Origin: Streptomyces sp. JJ66
GTDB lineage: Bacteria; Actinomycetota; Actinomycetes; Streptomycetales; Streptomycetaceae
Assembly (NCBI RefSeq): GCF_019303495.1
Contig: NZ_JAEVFI010000028.1
Span: forward strand, 25,608-71,648
DNA: 46,041 nucleotides
Direction of reading: 5' to 3'
The position numbers and the translations under genes are program-made. Under the pieces are notes generated by a model that was not told the origin of the DNA, searched no databases, and saw nothing but the letters and a program-made list of their open reading frames with translations. Below, piece after piece: positions 16,500 to 24,042 of this stretch (its first letter is position 1; each line of letters starts with the position of its first letter).

Positions 16500-16514
16500 G
16501 GAAACGCACGGTGA
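16410..16514 (+). CDS. Micro-ORF B, paralogous copy of micro-ORF A
   Basis: A 34-codon frame begins ATG at 16410, overlapping the stop of micro-ORF A (ATGA). After three residues it repeats the same VSDARTAAGPHRTTMPAP peptide with small changes near its end (VGR for LRR). It stops at 16512-16514, overlapping the GTG of the next small gene. The 92-bp period is 3n+2. This is exactly the shift needed for a 4-nt stop-start overlap, so both copies are read in the same internal frame. Confidence 0.4.
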   Translation: MSTVSDARTAAGPHRTTMPAPVGRAGGEANGNAR

Positions 16515-16675
16515 CGGGGCTGGCCGCGCTGCTGATCTTCGTCGGGCTGTTCCTGCTCGGCGGGGTCATCTCGTTCTGGCGGCAAGGGCTGCCCAAGGCC
16601 GTCATCGTGCTCGCCGGTATCGGCGCGGTCCTGGCCCTGGCCGCCGGAATCCTGCGCCTGGAGGTGTGGCAGTGA
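16511..16675 (+). CDS. Small two-helix membrane protein (54 aa) in his operon
   Basis: GTG 16511 overlaps the preceding stop, and the TGA at 16673-16675 overlaps the hisH GTG. The product is almost entirely two hydrophobic helices: LAALLIFVGLFLLGGVISFW (about 4-23) and AVIVLAGIGAVLALAAGILRL (about 30-50), joined by a short RQGLPK loop. Third codon positions are strongly G/C, as in the neighbouring genes, so it is probably real although too short for most callers. I do not know its function. Its position suggests production alongside HisH and HisF, for example as an envelope protein that shares the operon for historical reasons. Confidence 0.75.
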   Translation: MTGLAALLIFVGLFLLGGVISFWRQGLPKAVIVLAGIGAVLALAAGILRLEVWQ

Positions 16676-17334
16676 CCCAGCGTCCGCAGCGTCCGAAGTC
16701 CGCGAAAGACGTCGTGGTCTTCGACTACGGCTTCGGCAACGTCCGCTCCGCCGAGCGGGCCCTGGCCCGCGCCGGCGCGCACGTCGAGATCACCCGCGAC
16801 TACGACCGCGCGATGAACGCCGACGGCCTGCTCGTCCCCGGTGTCGGCGCGTTCGCCGCCTGCATGGCCGGGCTGAAGGAGGCCCGTGGCGACTGGATCG
16901 TCGGCCGCCGTCTGGCCGGGGGCCGCCCGGTGCTGGGCATCTGCGTCGGCATGCAGATCCTGTTCTCGCGTGGCATCGAGCACGGGGTGGAGGCCGAGGG
17001 ACTGGACGAGTGGCCCGGCACCGTCGGCCCGCTGAAGGCCGACGTCGTCCCGCACATGGGGTGGAACACGGTTGAGCCCCCGCAGGACTCGCGGCTGTTC
17101 GCCGGGGTGGACCCCGGTGCCCGCTTCTACTTCGTGCACTCCTACGCCGCCCACGGCTGGGAGCTCCAGGCCCACAACCCGGCGCTGAAGCCGCCGAAGG
17201 TCACCTGGTCCACGCACGGTGAGCGGTTCGTCGCCGCCGTGGAGAACGGTCCGCTGTGGGCCACGCAGTTCCACCCCGAGAAGTCCGGCGACGCCGGTGC
17301 GCAGCTCCTCACGAACTGGATCGAGACGCTCTAG
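16672..17334 (+). CDS. hisH: Imidazole glycerol phosphate synthase, glutaminase subunit
   Basis: The 220-residue class I glutamine amidotransferase feeds ammonia to HisF. The catalytic triad is visible: nucleophile C91 in LGICVGMQ and H201/E203 in FHPEKSG. The oxyanion region is VPGVGAF (about 55-61), and VPHMGWN is a family landmark. The start is GTG 16672, overlapping the previous stop. HisH must pair with HisF (18554-19309), three genes further on. Confidence 0.97.
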   Translation: MTQRPQRPKSAKDVVVFDYGFGNVRSAERALARAGAHVEITRDYDRAMNADGLLVPGVGAFAACMAGLKEARGDWIVGRRLAGGRPVLGICVGMQILFSRGIEHGVEAEGLDEWPGTVGPLKADVVPHMGWNTVEPPQDSRLFAGVDPGARFYFVHSYAAHGWELQAHNPALKPPKVTWSTHGERFVAAVENGPLWATQFHPEKSGDAGAQLLTNWIETL

Positions 17335-18099
17335 ATGACCGATGTGACCGGCGTGACCGACGTGACGCCCCAGACCAGCAAGCTCGAACTGCTCCCCGCC
17401 GTGGACGTGCGCGACGGGCAGGCCGTGCGCCTGGTGCACGGCGAGTCCGGCACCGAGACCGGCTACGGCGACCCGCTTCAGGCCGCCCTCGCCTGGCAGT
17501 CGGCCGGAGCCGAGTGGCTGCACCTGGTGGACCTGGACGCCGCCTTCGGCACCGGCGACAACCGCGAGCGGATCGCGGAGGTCACCCGGCGCATGGACCT
17601 GAAGGTGGAGCTGTCCGGCGGCATCCGGGACGACGCCTCGCTGGCCGCCGCGCTCGCCACCGGCTGCACCCGGGTCAACCTGGGCACGGCCGCGCTGGAG
17701 TCCCCGGAGTGGGTCGCGGGGGTCATCGCCGAGCACGGCGACAAGATCGCCGTCGGGCTCGACGTGCGCGGCACCACCCTGCGCGGCCGCGGCTGGACCC
17801 GCGACGGCGGCGACCTGTACGAGACGCTGGAACGGCTCAACGCCGAAGGCTGCGCCCGCTACGTCGTCACCGACATCAACAAGGACGGCACCCTCAAGGG
17901 CCCGAACCTGGAGCTGCTGCGGAACGTGTGCGCCGCCACCGACCGCCCGGTCGTCGCCTCCGGCGGCGTCTCCTCGCTGGCGGACCTGCGCGCCATCGCC
18001 GCACTCGTCCCGCACGGTGTGGAGGGCGCCATCGTGGGCAAGGCTCTGTACGCGAAGGCGTTCACGCTGCGAGAGGCGCTGGAGGCGGTGGCGGGATGA
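17335..18099 (+). CDS. priA: Bifunctional HisA/TrpF isomerase PriA
   Basis: 254-residue TIM barrel. In actinomycetes this enzyme isomerises both ProFAR (histidine pathway) and phosphoribosyl anthranilate (tryptophan pathway). The two catalytic aspartates are D24 (LLPAVDVRDG) and about D143 (VGLDVRGTTLRGRGWTRDGGD); phosphate-binding loops are LSGGIRD and VASGGVSS. No trpF gene is seen, which fits dual use. The ATG directly follows the hisH stop. The N-terminus is about 13 residues longer than in the family and includes in-frame GTGs at 17344, 17353 and 17362, so the true start may be one of these. Confidence 0.95.
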   Translation: MTDVTGVTDVTPQTSKLELLPAVDVRDGQAVRLVHGESGTETGYGDPLQAALAWQSAGAEWLHLVDLDAAFGTGDNRERIAEVTRRMDLKVELSGGIRDDASLAAALATGCTRVNLGTAALESPEWVAGVIAEHGDKIAVGLDVRGTTLRGRGWTRDGGDLYETLERLNAEGCARYVVTDINKDGTLKGPNLELLRNVCAATDRPVVASGGVSSLADLRAIAALVPHGVEGAIVGKALYAKAFTLREALEAVAG

Positions 18100-18557
18100 C
18101 GATCGAGCGCGTGCGCGGCGAGGGCTCCTGGGAGGAGACCATCGGCTCGGCACGCGCGGTCGCCGCCGGAGACCGGGTCTTCGTCGCGGGCACCATGCCC
18201 TTCGCCGAGGGCGCGGTGGAAGGGGAGGGCGACCCGTACACACAGGCCCGGGCCGCCTTCGGCCACGCCCTGGCGGAGCTGGCCCGGTTCGGGCTCGGCG
18301 CCGAGTCCGTCGTCCGCACCCGCATGTACCTGGCCCACGCCCGCGACGTGGAAGCCGTGGGCCGCGCGCACGCCGAGCTGTTCGGCGCCGTCCGGCCGGC
18401 CGCCACGCTCGTGGTGGTCTCGGGCTTCGCCGACAGCCGCGTGCTGGTGGAGGTCGAGGTCGAAGCCTTCCGGGAAGCCCACGAGAACCGGCGGCCCCAG
18501 GCCACCCAGCACACCCGAGAAGCCCGCGAAACCCGAGTTCCTGGAGAACGTCAGTGA
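18096..18557 (+). CDS. RidA/YjgF-family protein lacking the usual active-site arginine
   Basis: The 153-residue protein has the Rid fold pattern: RVFVAGTMPF near residue 28, DPYTQARAAFGHALAELARFG, a RMYLAHARDVEAVGRAHAELF helix and LVEVEVEAF at the end of the domain. Canonical RidA hydrolyses reactive enamine/imine intermediates using an arginine in a P-A-R-[ST] motif; here the position reads P-A-A-T. That suggests a non-canonical Rid subgroup with altered or no deaminase activity. A polar tail of about 25 residues follows. Both ends overlap neighbours by 4 nt (priA and hisF). Confidence 0.85.
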   Translation: MTIERVRGEGSWEETIGSARAVAAGDRVFVAGTMPFAEGAVEGEGDPYTQARAAFGHALAELARFGLGAESVVRTRMYLAHARDVEAVGRAHAELFGAVRPAATLVVVSGFADSRVLVEVEVEAFREAHENRRPQATQHTREARETRVPGERQ

Positions 18558-19309
18558 CCCTGGCCGTACGAGTCATTCCCTGCCTGGACGTGGACGGCGG
18601 CCGGGTCGTCAAGGGTGTCAACTTCCAGAACCTGCGCGACGCCGGTGACCCGGTGGAGATGGCGAAGGTCTACGACGCCGAGGGCGCCGACGAGCTGACC
18701 TTCCTGGACATCACCGCGTCCTCCGGCAACCGCGAGACCACCTACGACGTGGTGCGCCGCACCGCCGAGCAGGTGTTCATCCCGCTCACCGTCGGCGGCG
18801 GCGTGCGCACGGCCGAGGACGTCAACCGCCTGCTGCGCGCGGGCGCCGACAAGGTGGGCGTCAACACCGCCGCCATCGCCCGGCCCGAGCTGATCCGCGA
18901 GATCGCCGAACGCTTCGGGCGTCAGGTGCTGGTGCTGTCGGTGGACGCGCGCCGCACGGAGTCCGGCTCCTTCGAGGTGACCACGCACGGAGGCCGCCGG
19001 GGCACCGGCATCGACGCCGTGGAGTGGGCTCACCGCGCCGCCGACCTGGGCGCGGGCGAGATCCTGCTCAACTCCATGGACGCCGACGGCACCAAGGACG
19101 GCTACGACGTGGAGATGATCTCCGAGGTGCGGCGGCACGTCTCCGTCCCGGTCATCGCCTCCGGCGGGGCGGGCAAGCCCGCGGACTTCCCCGCCGCGAT
19201 CACCGCCGGGGCCGACGCCGTCCTGGCCGCCTCCGTCTTCCACTTCGGCGACCTGCGCATCACCGAGGTCAAGGCGGCCCTGTCCGAGGCGGGCCACCCG
19301 GTGCGCTGA
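18554..19309 (+). CDS. hisF: Imidazole glycerol phosphate synthase, cyclase subunit
   Basis: The 251-residue TIM barrel combines PRFAR with ammonia to form imidazole glycerol phosphate and AICAR. Catalytic aspartates are D12 (IPCLDVDGGRVVKG) and D131 (LSVDARR). Phosphate loops TVGGGVR and VIASGGAGK are present, along with ILLNSMDADGTKDGYD. GTG 18554 overlaps the previous stop and has GGAGAA upstream. It is the last gene of the operon; a strong hairpin follows directly. Confidence 0.97.
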   Translation: MTLAVRVIPCLDVDGGRVVKGVNFQNLRDAGDPVEMAKVYDAEGADELTFLDITASSGNRETTYDVVRRTAEQVFIPLTVGGGVRTAEDVNRLLRAGADKVGVNTAAIARPELIREIAERFGRQVLVLSVDARRTESGSFEVTTHGGRRGTGIDAVEWAHRAADLGAGEILLNSMDADGTKDGYDVEMISEVRRHVSVPVIASGGAGKPADFPAAITAGADAVLAASVFHFGDLRITEVKAALSEAGHPVR

Positions 19310-19312
19310 CCA

Positions 19313-19335
19313 TCCGGCGGGGCGGCCCCGCCGGA
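19313..19335. terminator. Hairpin ending the his operon
   Basis: TCCGGCGGGG (19313-19322) pairs perfectly with CCCCGCCGGA (19326-19335) across a 3-nt loop, starting 4 nt after the hisF stop. The next gene is convergent (minus, ends 19363), so it probably works in both directions. There is no U tract. Confidence 0.7.
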
Positions 19336-19362
19336 GGCCGGACGCGCGCCGGGGCGGGCCGG

Positions 19363-19995
19363 TCAAAGCCCCAGCGACGCCTCCTGCGCCCGGGCGACGG
19401 CGTCCTTGTCGCCGTCCAGCTCTACGCGCGCCGCGTCCTGCCGCCCGTAGGCGAACAGCAGCAGCTCACCGGGCTCCCCGGTGACCGTCACCACCGGCGT
19501 GCCCCGGTGGGCGACCGCCGTCTGCCCGTTCGGGCGCCGCAGCACCAGCCCCACCGGGCACCCGCGCCCGAGCATGCGCGCGGACTTCTCCAGCCGTGAC
19601 CACAGCACGTCGGCGAAGACCGGGTCCAGCTCGCGCGGTGTCCAGTCGGACTGGGCCCGGCGCACGTCCTCGGTGTGGACGTAGAACTCCACGGTGTTCG
19701 CGGCCTCGTCCACCTGCTTGATCGCGAACGGCGAGCGGCCCGGCGGGCCACTGCGGATGAGCTGGACCAGCTCCGCGTACGGCTTGGCGGCGAACTCGGC
19801 CTGGACCCGGTCGCGCCGCGCGGCCAGCTGCTTGAGGAGGAGGCCCGCCGCCGCGTCGGGACGCCGCTCCCGGAGCACGACGTGCGCGGCCAGGTCCCGC
19901 GCCGTCCAGCCCTCGCACAGGGTCGGGGCGTCGGGGCCGACGCTCTCCAACAGGTCGGCCATCAGGAGACGTTCACGCTTGGCATGAGTTGACAT
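19363..19995 (-). CDS. TIGR03085-type DinB/mycothiol maleylpyruvate isomerase-fold protein
   Basis: The 210-residue protein opens with the helical metal-binding domain of the maleylpyruvate-isomerase/DinB group: CEGWTARDLAAHVVLRERRPD with H38, and VEFYVHTEDVRRA with E103 and H107 as further likely ligands. The C-terminal half (VVTVTGEPGELLLFAYGR) resembles the family's sterol-carrier-like lobe. Members are thought to be thiol (mycothiol)-dependent enzymes, but this subgroup has no defined reaction that I know of. Start ATG 19995 follows a TAGGCT box. Confidence 0.85.
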   Translation of the reverse strand: MSTHAKRERLLMADLLESVGPDAPTLCEGWTARDLAAHVVLRERRPDAAAGLLLKQLAARRDRVQAEFAAKPYAELVQLIRSGPPGRSPFAIKQVDEAANTVEFYVHTEDVRRAQSDWTPRELDPVFADVLWSRLEKSARMLGRGCPVGLVLRRPNGQTAVAHRGTPVVTVTGEPGELLLFAYGRQDAARVELDGDKDAVARAQEASLGL

Positions 19996-20001
19996 GCCAC
20001 C

Positions 20002-20007
20002 AGCCTA
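20002..20007 (-). promoter_or_regulatory. -10 box for leaderless TIGR03085 gene
   Basis: On the minus strand TAGGCT sits 6 nt before the ATG at 19995 with no ribosome site between, the standard leaderless spacing. Confidence 0.55.
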
Positions 20008-20054
20008 CGGCGCGGCGCCCGCGCCGGGCGAGGAGCCGCGCGGACCGGCCAGCG

Positions 20055-20939
20055 TCAGCCCAGGGGGCCGGTGAGCTTCTTGTCCTTCAGCGCGAGCGAG
20101 CAGGTCCCCTGATCCTTGCCGGAGAACTCGTAGGTGATCTGCGTCGGATAGAGCACGAACGAGTAGTACGAGCGGCCATCGGCCGGGAGGTGCTTCCTGG
20201 CGTCCTTCTCGCATTGCGCCCCCGCGTCCTTGCCGATCTCCTCGTCGTCGGCGTAGTCCCCGGTGAGGGTGAAGTTGGAGACCACTTCGGCGTCGTGCGG
20301 CTTGGTGCAGGACACCTCTTCGATCCTGCTGATCCCGTCCGTCATCGACGGGTCGTTGAAGCAGGTGCCCGGTTTCAGCACCACGTAGGTGCCCTTCTCG
20401 TCGTCGGGTTTCTGCGCGGGCTCCTCGGTCGGGGCCGGTTCTTCGGTGGGCTCGTCCGACGGCTCCGGCGTGGGCTCCGGCGTCGGCTCCTCGGTGGGCT
20501 CCTGCGACGCGCTCGCCGTGGGGCTCGGGCTCTCCTTGGCCTCCGTGGCCTCGTCATCTCCGGCGCCCAGGAACAGCAGGCCACCCACCGCGAGCGCGGC
20601 GACCAGCACCAGGCCGACGACGATGGCCGCGACCTTGGCCCCGTTGCCGCCGCTCCCTCCCGGCGGAGGCGGGGGCGGGAAGCCGCCAGGGCCGCCCGGA
20701 GGACCGGGCGGCGGACCGCCGGGTATGCCGTAGGGCGGCTGCTGACCGGGGTAACCCGGCTGACCGGGCGGGCCGGGGTAGCCGCCGGGCTGGCCCGGAT
20801 AGCCGCCCTGCTGGCCGGGGTAGCCGTAACCGCCCGCGGGCGGACCGGGCTGCCCGGGCGGACCGAAGCCCTGCGGCGGACCGAAACCGCCGCCGGCGCC
20901 GGACCCGGACTGGTTGTTCGGCGGCGGTGGATAACTCAT
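20055..20939 (-). CDS. Proline/glycine-rich membrane protein with septum-formation-type domain
   Basis: 294 residues in three parts. A cytoplasmic N-terminus of about 100 residues is built from YPGQ/GGYPG/GPPGQP repeats; a single membrane helix follows (VAAIVVGLVLVAALAVGGLLFLG). Outside is an acidic Glu/Pro/Thr stalk of EPTEEP-like repeats (about 135-185) and a globular domain. The domain has paired cysteines and the motif EVSCTKPHDAEVV, the CxxPHxxEV hallmark of the septum-formation (PF13845) group. This suggests a cell-envelope role, but a division function is not shown. ATG 20939 is preferred to the upstream start at 20969 because MSYPPPP begins the low-complexity region. Confidence 0.85.
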   Translation of the reverse strand: MSYPPPPNNQSGSGAGGGFGPPQGFGPPGQPGPPAGGYGYPGQQGGYPGQPGGYPGPPGQPGYPGQQPPYGIPGGPPPGPPGGPGGFPPPPPPGGSGGNGAKVAAIVVGLVLVAALAVGGLLFLGAGDDEATEAKESPSPTASASQEPTEEPTPEPTPEPSDEPTEEPAPTEEPAQKPDDEKGTYVVLKPGTCFNDPSMTDGISRIEEVSCTKPHDAEVVSNFTLTGDYADDEEIGKDAGAQCEKDARKHLPADGRSYYSFVLYPTQITYEFSGKDQGTCSLALKDKKLTGPLG

Positions 20940-21107
20940 GGCGAAAAGGATGCCCCATGCCACAGACATTCGACGCTCCGGGCTTGGTCACAGGTCTGGC
21001 ACAGCGGCGCGCCGCGAACACCTCGTAGTGGTACGGGTGTTATGTCGGCTTCGGTGCGGCGGCGGGCGGGCTCCGTGCGCGGTGTGCGGGCCGCGCCGCG
21101 CGGACGG

Positions 21108-21113
21108 CAGAAT
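21108..21113 (+). promoter_or_regulatory. -10 box for leaderless hisI-trpE transcript
   Basis: CAGAAT ends 6 nt before the hisI ATG at 21120 and no ribosome site is visible, consistent with a leaderless start. The 180-bp divergent gap (20940-21119) must also hold the promoter of the minus-strand septum-type gene; I could not place that one. Confidence 0.5.
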
Positions 21114-21119
21114 GATCCC

Positions 21120-21509
21120 ATGCCAGCTACCGCACTCGACCCCGCCATCGCCGCCCGCCTCAAGCGCAACGCCGACGGCCTGCTGCCCGCCATCGCCCAG
21201 CAGTACGACACCGGCGAAGTGCTCATGCTCGGCTGGATGGACGACGAGGCCCTGCACCGCACCCTCACCACCGGACGCTGCACCTACTGGAGCCGCAGTC
21301 GCCGCGCGTACTGGGTCAAGGGCGACACCTCCGGGCACGTCCAGTGGGTGAAGTCCGTGGCCCTGGACTGCGACGGGGACACCGTGCTCGTCCAGGTGGA
21401 CCAGGTCGGCGCCGCCTGCCACACCGGCGAGCGCACCTGCTTCGACGCCGACCGGCTCCCCGTGACGCGGCCCGCGACGGGCGAACAGAGCGCGGGGAAG
21501 GAGAGCTGA
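21120..21509 (+). CDS. hisI: Phosphoribosyl-AMP cyclohydrolase
   Basis: The 129-residue zinc/magnesium enzyme opens the ring of PR-AMP in histidine synthesis. The family's metal-binding cysteines are present: C84 in ALDCDGD, and C100 and C107 in VGAACHTGERTCF. GWMDDEAL and TYWSRSR are also characteristic. It is monofunctional, with no HisE pyrophosphohydrolase domain. It is only 2 nt upstream of trpE, so a histidine gene leads a tryptophan transcript. Confidence 0.97.
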   Translation: MPATALDPAIAARLKRNADGLLPAIAQQYDTGEVLMLGWMDDEALHRTLTTGRCTYWSRSRRAYWVKGDTSGHVQWVKSVALDCDGDTVLVQVDQVGAACHTGERTCFDADRLPVTRPATGEQSAGKES

Positions 21510-21511
21510 CG

Positions 21512-23062
21512 ATGACCACGCCCACCACCGGCGGTACCGCCCGTACCAGCCCCGACGCCGAGGGCTTCCGCACCCTGGCCAAAGACCGCCGCGTCATTCC
21601 CGTCACCCGCCGCCTGCTCGCCGACGGTGACACCCCCATCGCGCTCTACCGCAAGCTGGCCGGTGAGCGCCCCGGCACGTTCCTGCTGGAGTCCGCCGAG
21701 AACGGCCGCACCTGGTCGCGCTACTCCTTCATCGGCGTGCGCAGCGCCGCCACCCTCACCGTGCGGGACGGCCAGGCGCACTGGATCGGCGCTCCGCCCG
21801 TCGGCGTGCCCACCGGCGGCGACCCGCTGGCCGTCCTGCGCGCCACCGTCGAGGCGCTGCACACCCCGCGCGACCCACAGCTGCCGCCCTTCACCGGCGG
21901 CATGGTCGGCTACCTCGGCTACGACGTCGTCCGCCGCCTGGAGCGCGTCGGCGACAGCGCGCGTGACGACCTGGGGCTGCCCGAGCTGACGATGCTGCTC
22001 GCCTCCGACCTCGCGGTGCTCGACCACCGCGACGGCACCGTGCTGCTCATCGCCAACGCCATCAACCACAACGACCTGGACACCGGCGTGGACGAGGCGT
22101 ACGCCGACGCCGTCGCCCGGCTCGACGCCATGACCGCCGACCTCGACCGCCCGGTGTCGGCGGGCGCCGCGCCGCTGCCCGAGCCGCAGGTGCCGCAGTA
22201 CGCCGAACGGTGGGGCGGCGAGCACTACCAGGCGGCCGTGGCGGACATCAAAGAACGCATCCGGGCCGGTGAAGCCTTCCAGGTCGTGCCCTCCCAGCGG
22301 TTCCAGACGCCGTGCGCCGCCAGTGCGCTGGATGTCTACCGGGTGCTGCGCACCACCAACCCCAGCCCGTACATGTACCTGTTCCGCTTCGCCGGGCCGG
22401 ATGGCGACGGGCCCGGGTTCGACGTCGTCGGCTCCAGCCCGGAGGCGCTGGTCAAGGTCGAGGACGGGCGGGCCATGCTGCACCCCATCGCCGGGACCCG
22501 GCCGCGCGGCCAGACCCCGCAGCAGGACCACGACCTCGCCGGGGAACTGCTCGCCGACGCCAAGGAGCGCGCCGAGCACCTGATGCTCGTCGATCTCGGG
22601 CGCAACGACCTGGGCCGGGTGTGTGAGCCGGGCAGCGTGGAGGTCGTGGACTTCATGACCATCGAGCGCTACAGCCACGTCATGCACATCGTCTCCACGG
22701 TGACCGGGCGGCTGGGCGGCGGCCGCACCGCGTTCGACGCCCTGCTGGCCTGCTTCCCCGCCGGGACCCTCTCCGGCGCGCCCAAGCCCCGGGCGCTGCA
22801 GATCATCGAGGAGCTGGAGCCGGTACGCCGTGGCCTGTACGGCGGCTGCGTCGGCTACCTCGACTTCGCCGGGGACCTGGACACCGCCATCGCCATCCGT
22901 ACCGCGCTGCTGCGCGACGGCACCGCCTACGTCCAGGCGGGCGCGGGCGTCGTGGCGGACTCCGACCCGGCGGCCGAGGACACCGAGTGCCGCAACAAGG
23001 CGGCCGCCGTGCTCAGGGCGGTGCACGCGGCGGGACGGCTCGGCGGTAGCGTGACAACGTGA
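21512..23062 (+). CDS. trpE: Anthranilate synthase component I
   Basis: The 516-residue enzyme converts chorismate and ammonia to anthranilate. It has the N-terminal feedback motif FLLESAENGRTWSRYSFIG and the C-terminal chorismate-binding signature, including QVVPSQRF, SPYMYLF, GSSPEALV, IAGTRPRG, DLGRNDLGRV, VMHIVSTV, AGTLSGAPKPRA and YGGCVGYL. No glutaminase domain is fused, so a separate TrpG is needed and is not in this window. The start has AAGGAGAG upstream and lies 2 nt after hisI. Its stop overlaps the next gene's GTG. Confidence 0.97.
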   Translation: MTTPTTGGTARTSPDAEGFRTLAKDRRVIPVTRRLLADGDTPIALYRKLAGERPGTFLLESAENGRTWSRYSFIGVRSAATLTVRDGQAHWIGAPPVGVPTGGDPLAVLRATVEALHTPRDPQLPPFTGGMVGYLGYDVVRRLERVGDSARDDLGLPELTMLLASDLAVLDHRDGTVLLIANAINHNDLDTGVDEAYADAVARLDAMTADLDRPVSAGAAPLPEPQVPQYAERWGGEHYQAAVADIKERIRAGEAFQVVPSQRFQTPCAASALDVYRVLRTTNPSPYMYLFRFAGPDGDGPGFDVVGSSPEALVKVEDGRAMLHPIAGTRPRGQTPQQDHDLAGELLADAKERAEHLMLVDLGRNDLGRVCEPGSVEVVDFMTIERYSHVMHIVSTVTGRLGGGRTAFDALLACFPAGTLSGAPKPRALQIIEELEPVRRGLYGGCVGYLDFAGDLDTAIAIRTALLRDGTAYVQAGAGVVADSDPAAEDTECRNKAAAVLRAVHAAGRLGGSVTT

Positions 23063-23964
23063 CGCCTTCGCCCTCTTCCGAGCCCTCCGGCCCCCCGGGC
23101 CGCGCCGGTTCCGCCGGGCCGGGACCGGCGGCCCGTGACGCCGCGCCGTCCGCCCGGGAGGGCGCGGCCCGCCGCGCGCTGGGCGTGGTGCTGTTCGCCG
23201 GGGCGCTGGGCGCGGCAGCGGTGCTCGTCGCCGCCGGGCAGACGTGGGCCGAGGCCACGGCCGTCGGCGGCGGTGCCCGCTTCCCGGTGACCGTCACCGG
23301 CGGCACCGTCACCGCCCTGCCCAGCGCGCTGGCCCTGGTCGGACTGGCCGCCCTCGTCGCCGTCTTCGCCGTGCGCGGCCGGACCCGGCTGCTGGTGGCC
23401 GCGCTGCTGGCCGCCTGCGGCGCGGGCACGCTGGCCGCCGCGCTGGCCGGGGCCGCCGACACCGGCGCGCTCAGCACCGCCGGTACCGAGGCCACCGGTC
23501 TGACCCGCAGCACGCTGGAGGGTGTCAGCCACAGCGCCTGGCCCTACGTGGCCGCGGCTGGTGGTCTGCTCCTGCTGCTCGCCGGGCTGCTGGCCCTGCG
23601 GTACGCCCGGTACTGGCCCGCCATGGGCAGCCGCTACGAGCGCACCGGCCCCCGTCCCGCCGCCCCCCGGGCCGCCCGCGTCGCGCCGGAGCGGCCCGAG
23701 GACGTGTGGAAGGCCCTGGACCGGGGCGAGGACCCGACCACTCCGGACCGGGTGGACGCGGAGCGTGCGGACGCGGCACGGCCGGACCCGGCACGGCCGG
23801 ACCCGGACCGGGTGGGTGACGGCCCGGCCACCGACGGCCCGGCCACCGACGGCCCGGCCACCGGCGGTTCGGCGTCCGGAGGCCGGGGGAGGGCCGGGGA
23901 GCCGCCGGGCGGGCGTCCGCCCGGCGGGGAGGCGGCCGGGGACGAGCCGCCGGAACGGTCCTGA
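23059..23964 (+). CDS. Trp-biosynthesis-associated membrane protein (TIGR02234 family)
   Basis: About 301 residues. Four hydrophobic segments fall between about 40 and 195: LGVVLFAGALGAAAVLVAAGQTW, ALALVGLAALVAVFAV, LLVAALLAACGAGTLAAAL and YVAAAGGLLLLLAGLLAL. A W-A-E loop and the RYWPAMGSRYER segment after the last helix match this actinobacterial family, which is named for its location beside trp genes. The C-terminal third is low-complexity, with DNA-level 15-bp repeats. Function is unknown. The GTG overlaps the trpE stop. Confidence 0.88.
   Translation: MTPSPSSEPSGPPGRAGSAGPGPAARDAAPSAREGAARRALGVVLFAGALGAAAVLVAAGQTWAEATAVGGGARFPVTVTGGTVTALPSALALVGLAALVAVFAVRGRTRLLVAALLAACGAGTLAAALAGAADTGALSTAGTEATGLTRSTLEGVSHSAWPYVAAAGGLLLLLAGLLALRYARYWPAMGSRYERTGPRPAAPRAARVAPERPEDVWKALDRGEDPTTPDRVDAERADAARPDPARPDPDRVGDGPATDGPATDGPATGGSASGGRGRAGEPPGGRPPGGEAAGDEPPERS
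23776..23862. repeat. 15-bp in-frame tandem repeats in TIGR02234 C-terminus
   Basis: Two identical 15-bp units occupy 23776-23805 (coding ARPDP-type repeats). Three identical 15-bp units, GACGGCCCGGCCACC, occupy 23818-23862 (coding DGPAT repeated). Both are multiples of three, so the frame is kept. The exact identity suggests recent slippage and likely length variation between strains. Confidence 0.9.
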
Positions 23965-24042
23965 CACAATGACCCGGGGTGCGGCCACCGGCCCCCTCCA
24001 CCCGCTTTCGATCCACCGAGCACGACCGACCGAGGAGCATTC

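Noticed and set aside
16270..18621. Long minus-strand frame across hisB-hisF, including the 83-bp repeat
   Set aside because: The opposite strand carries a complete, coupled his operon. The antisense product is arginine/proline-rich with no family features.
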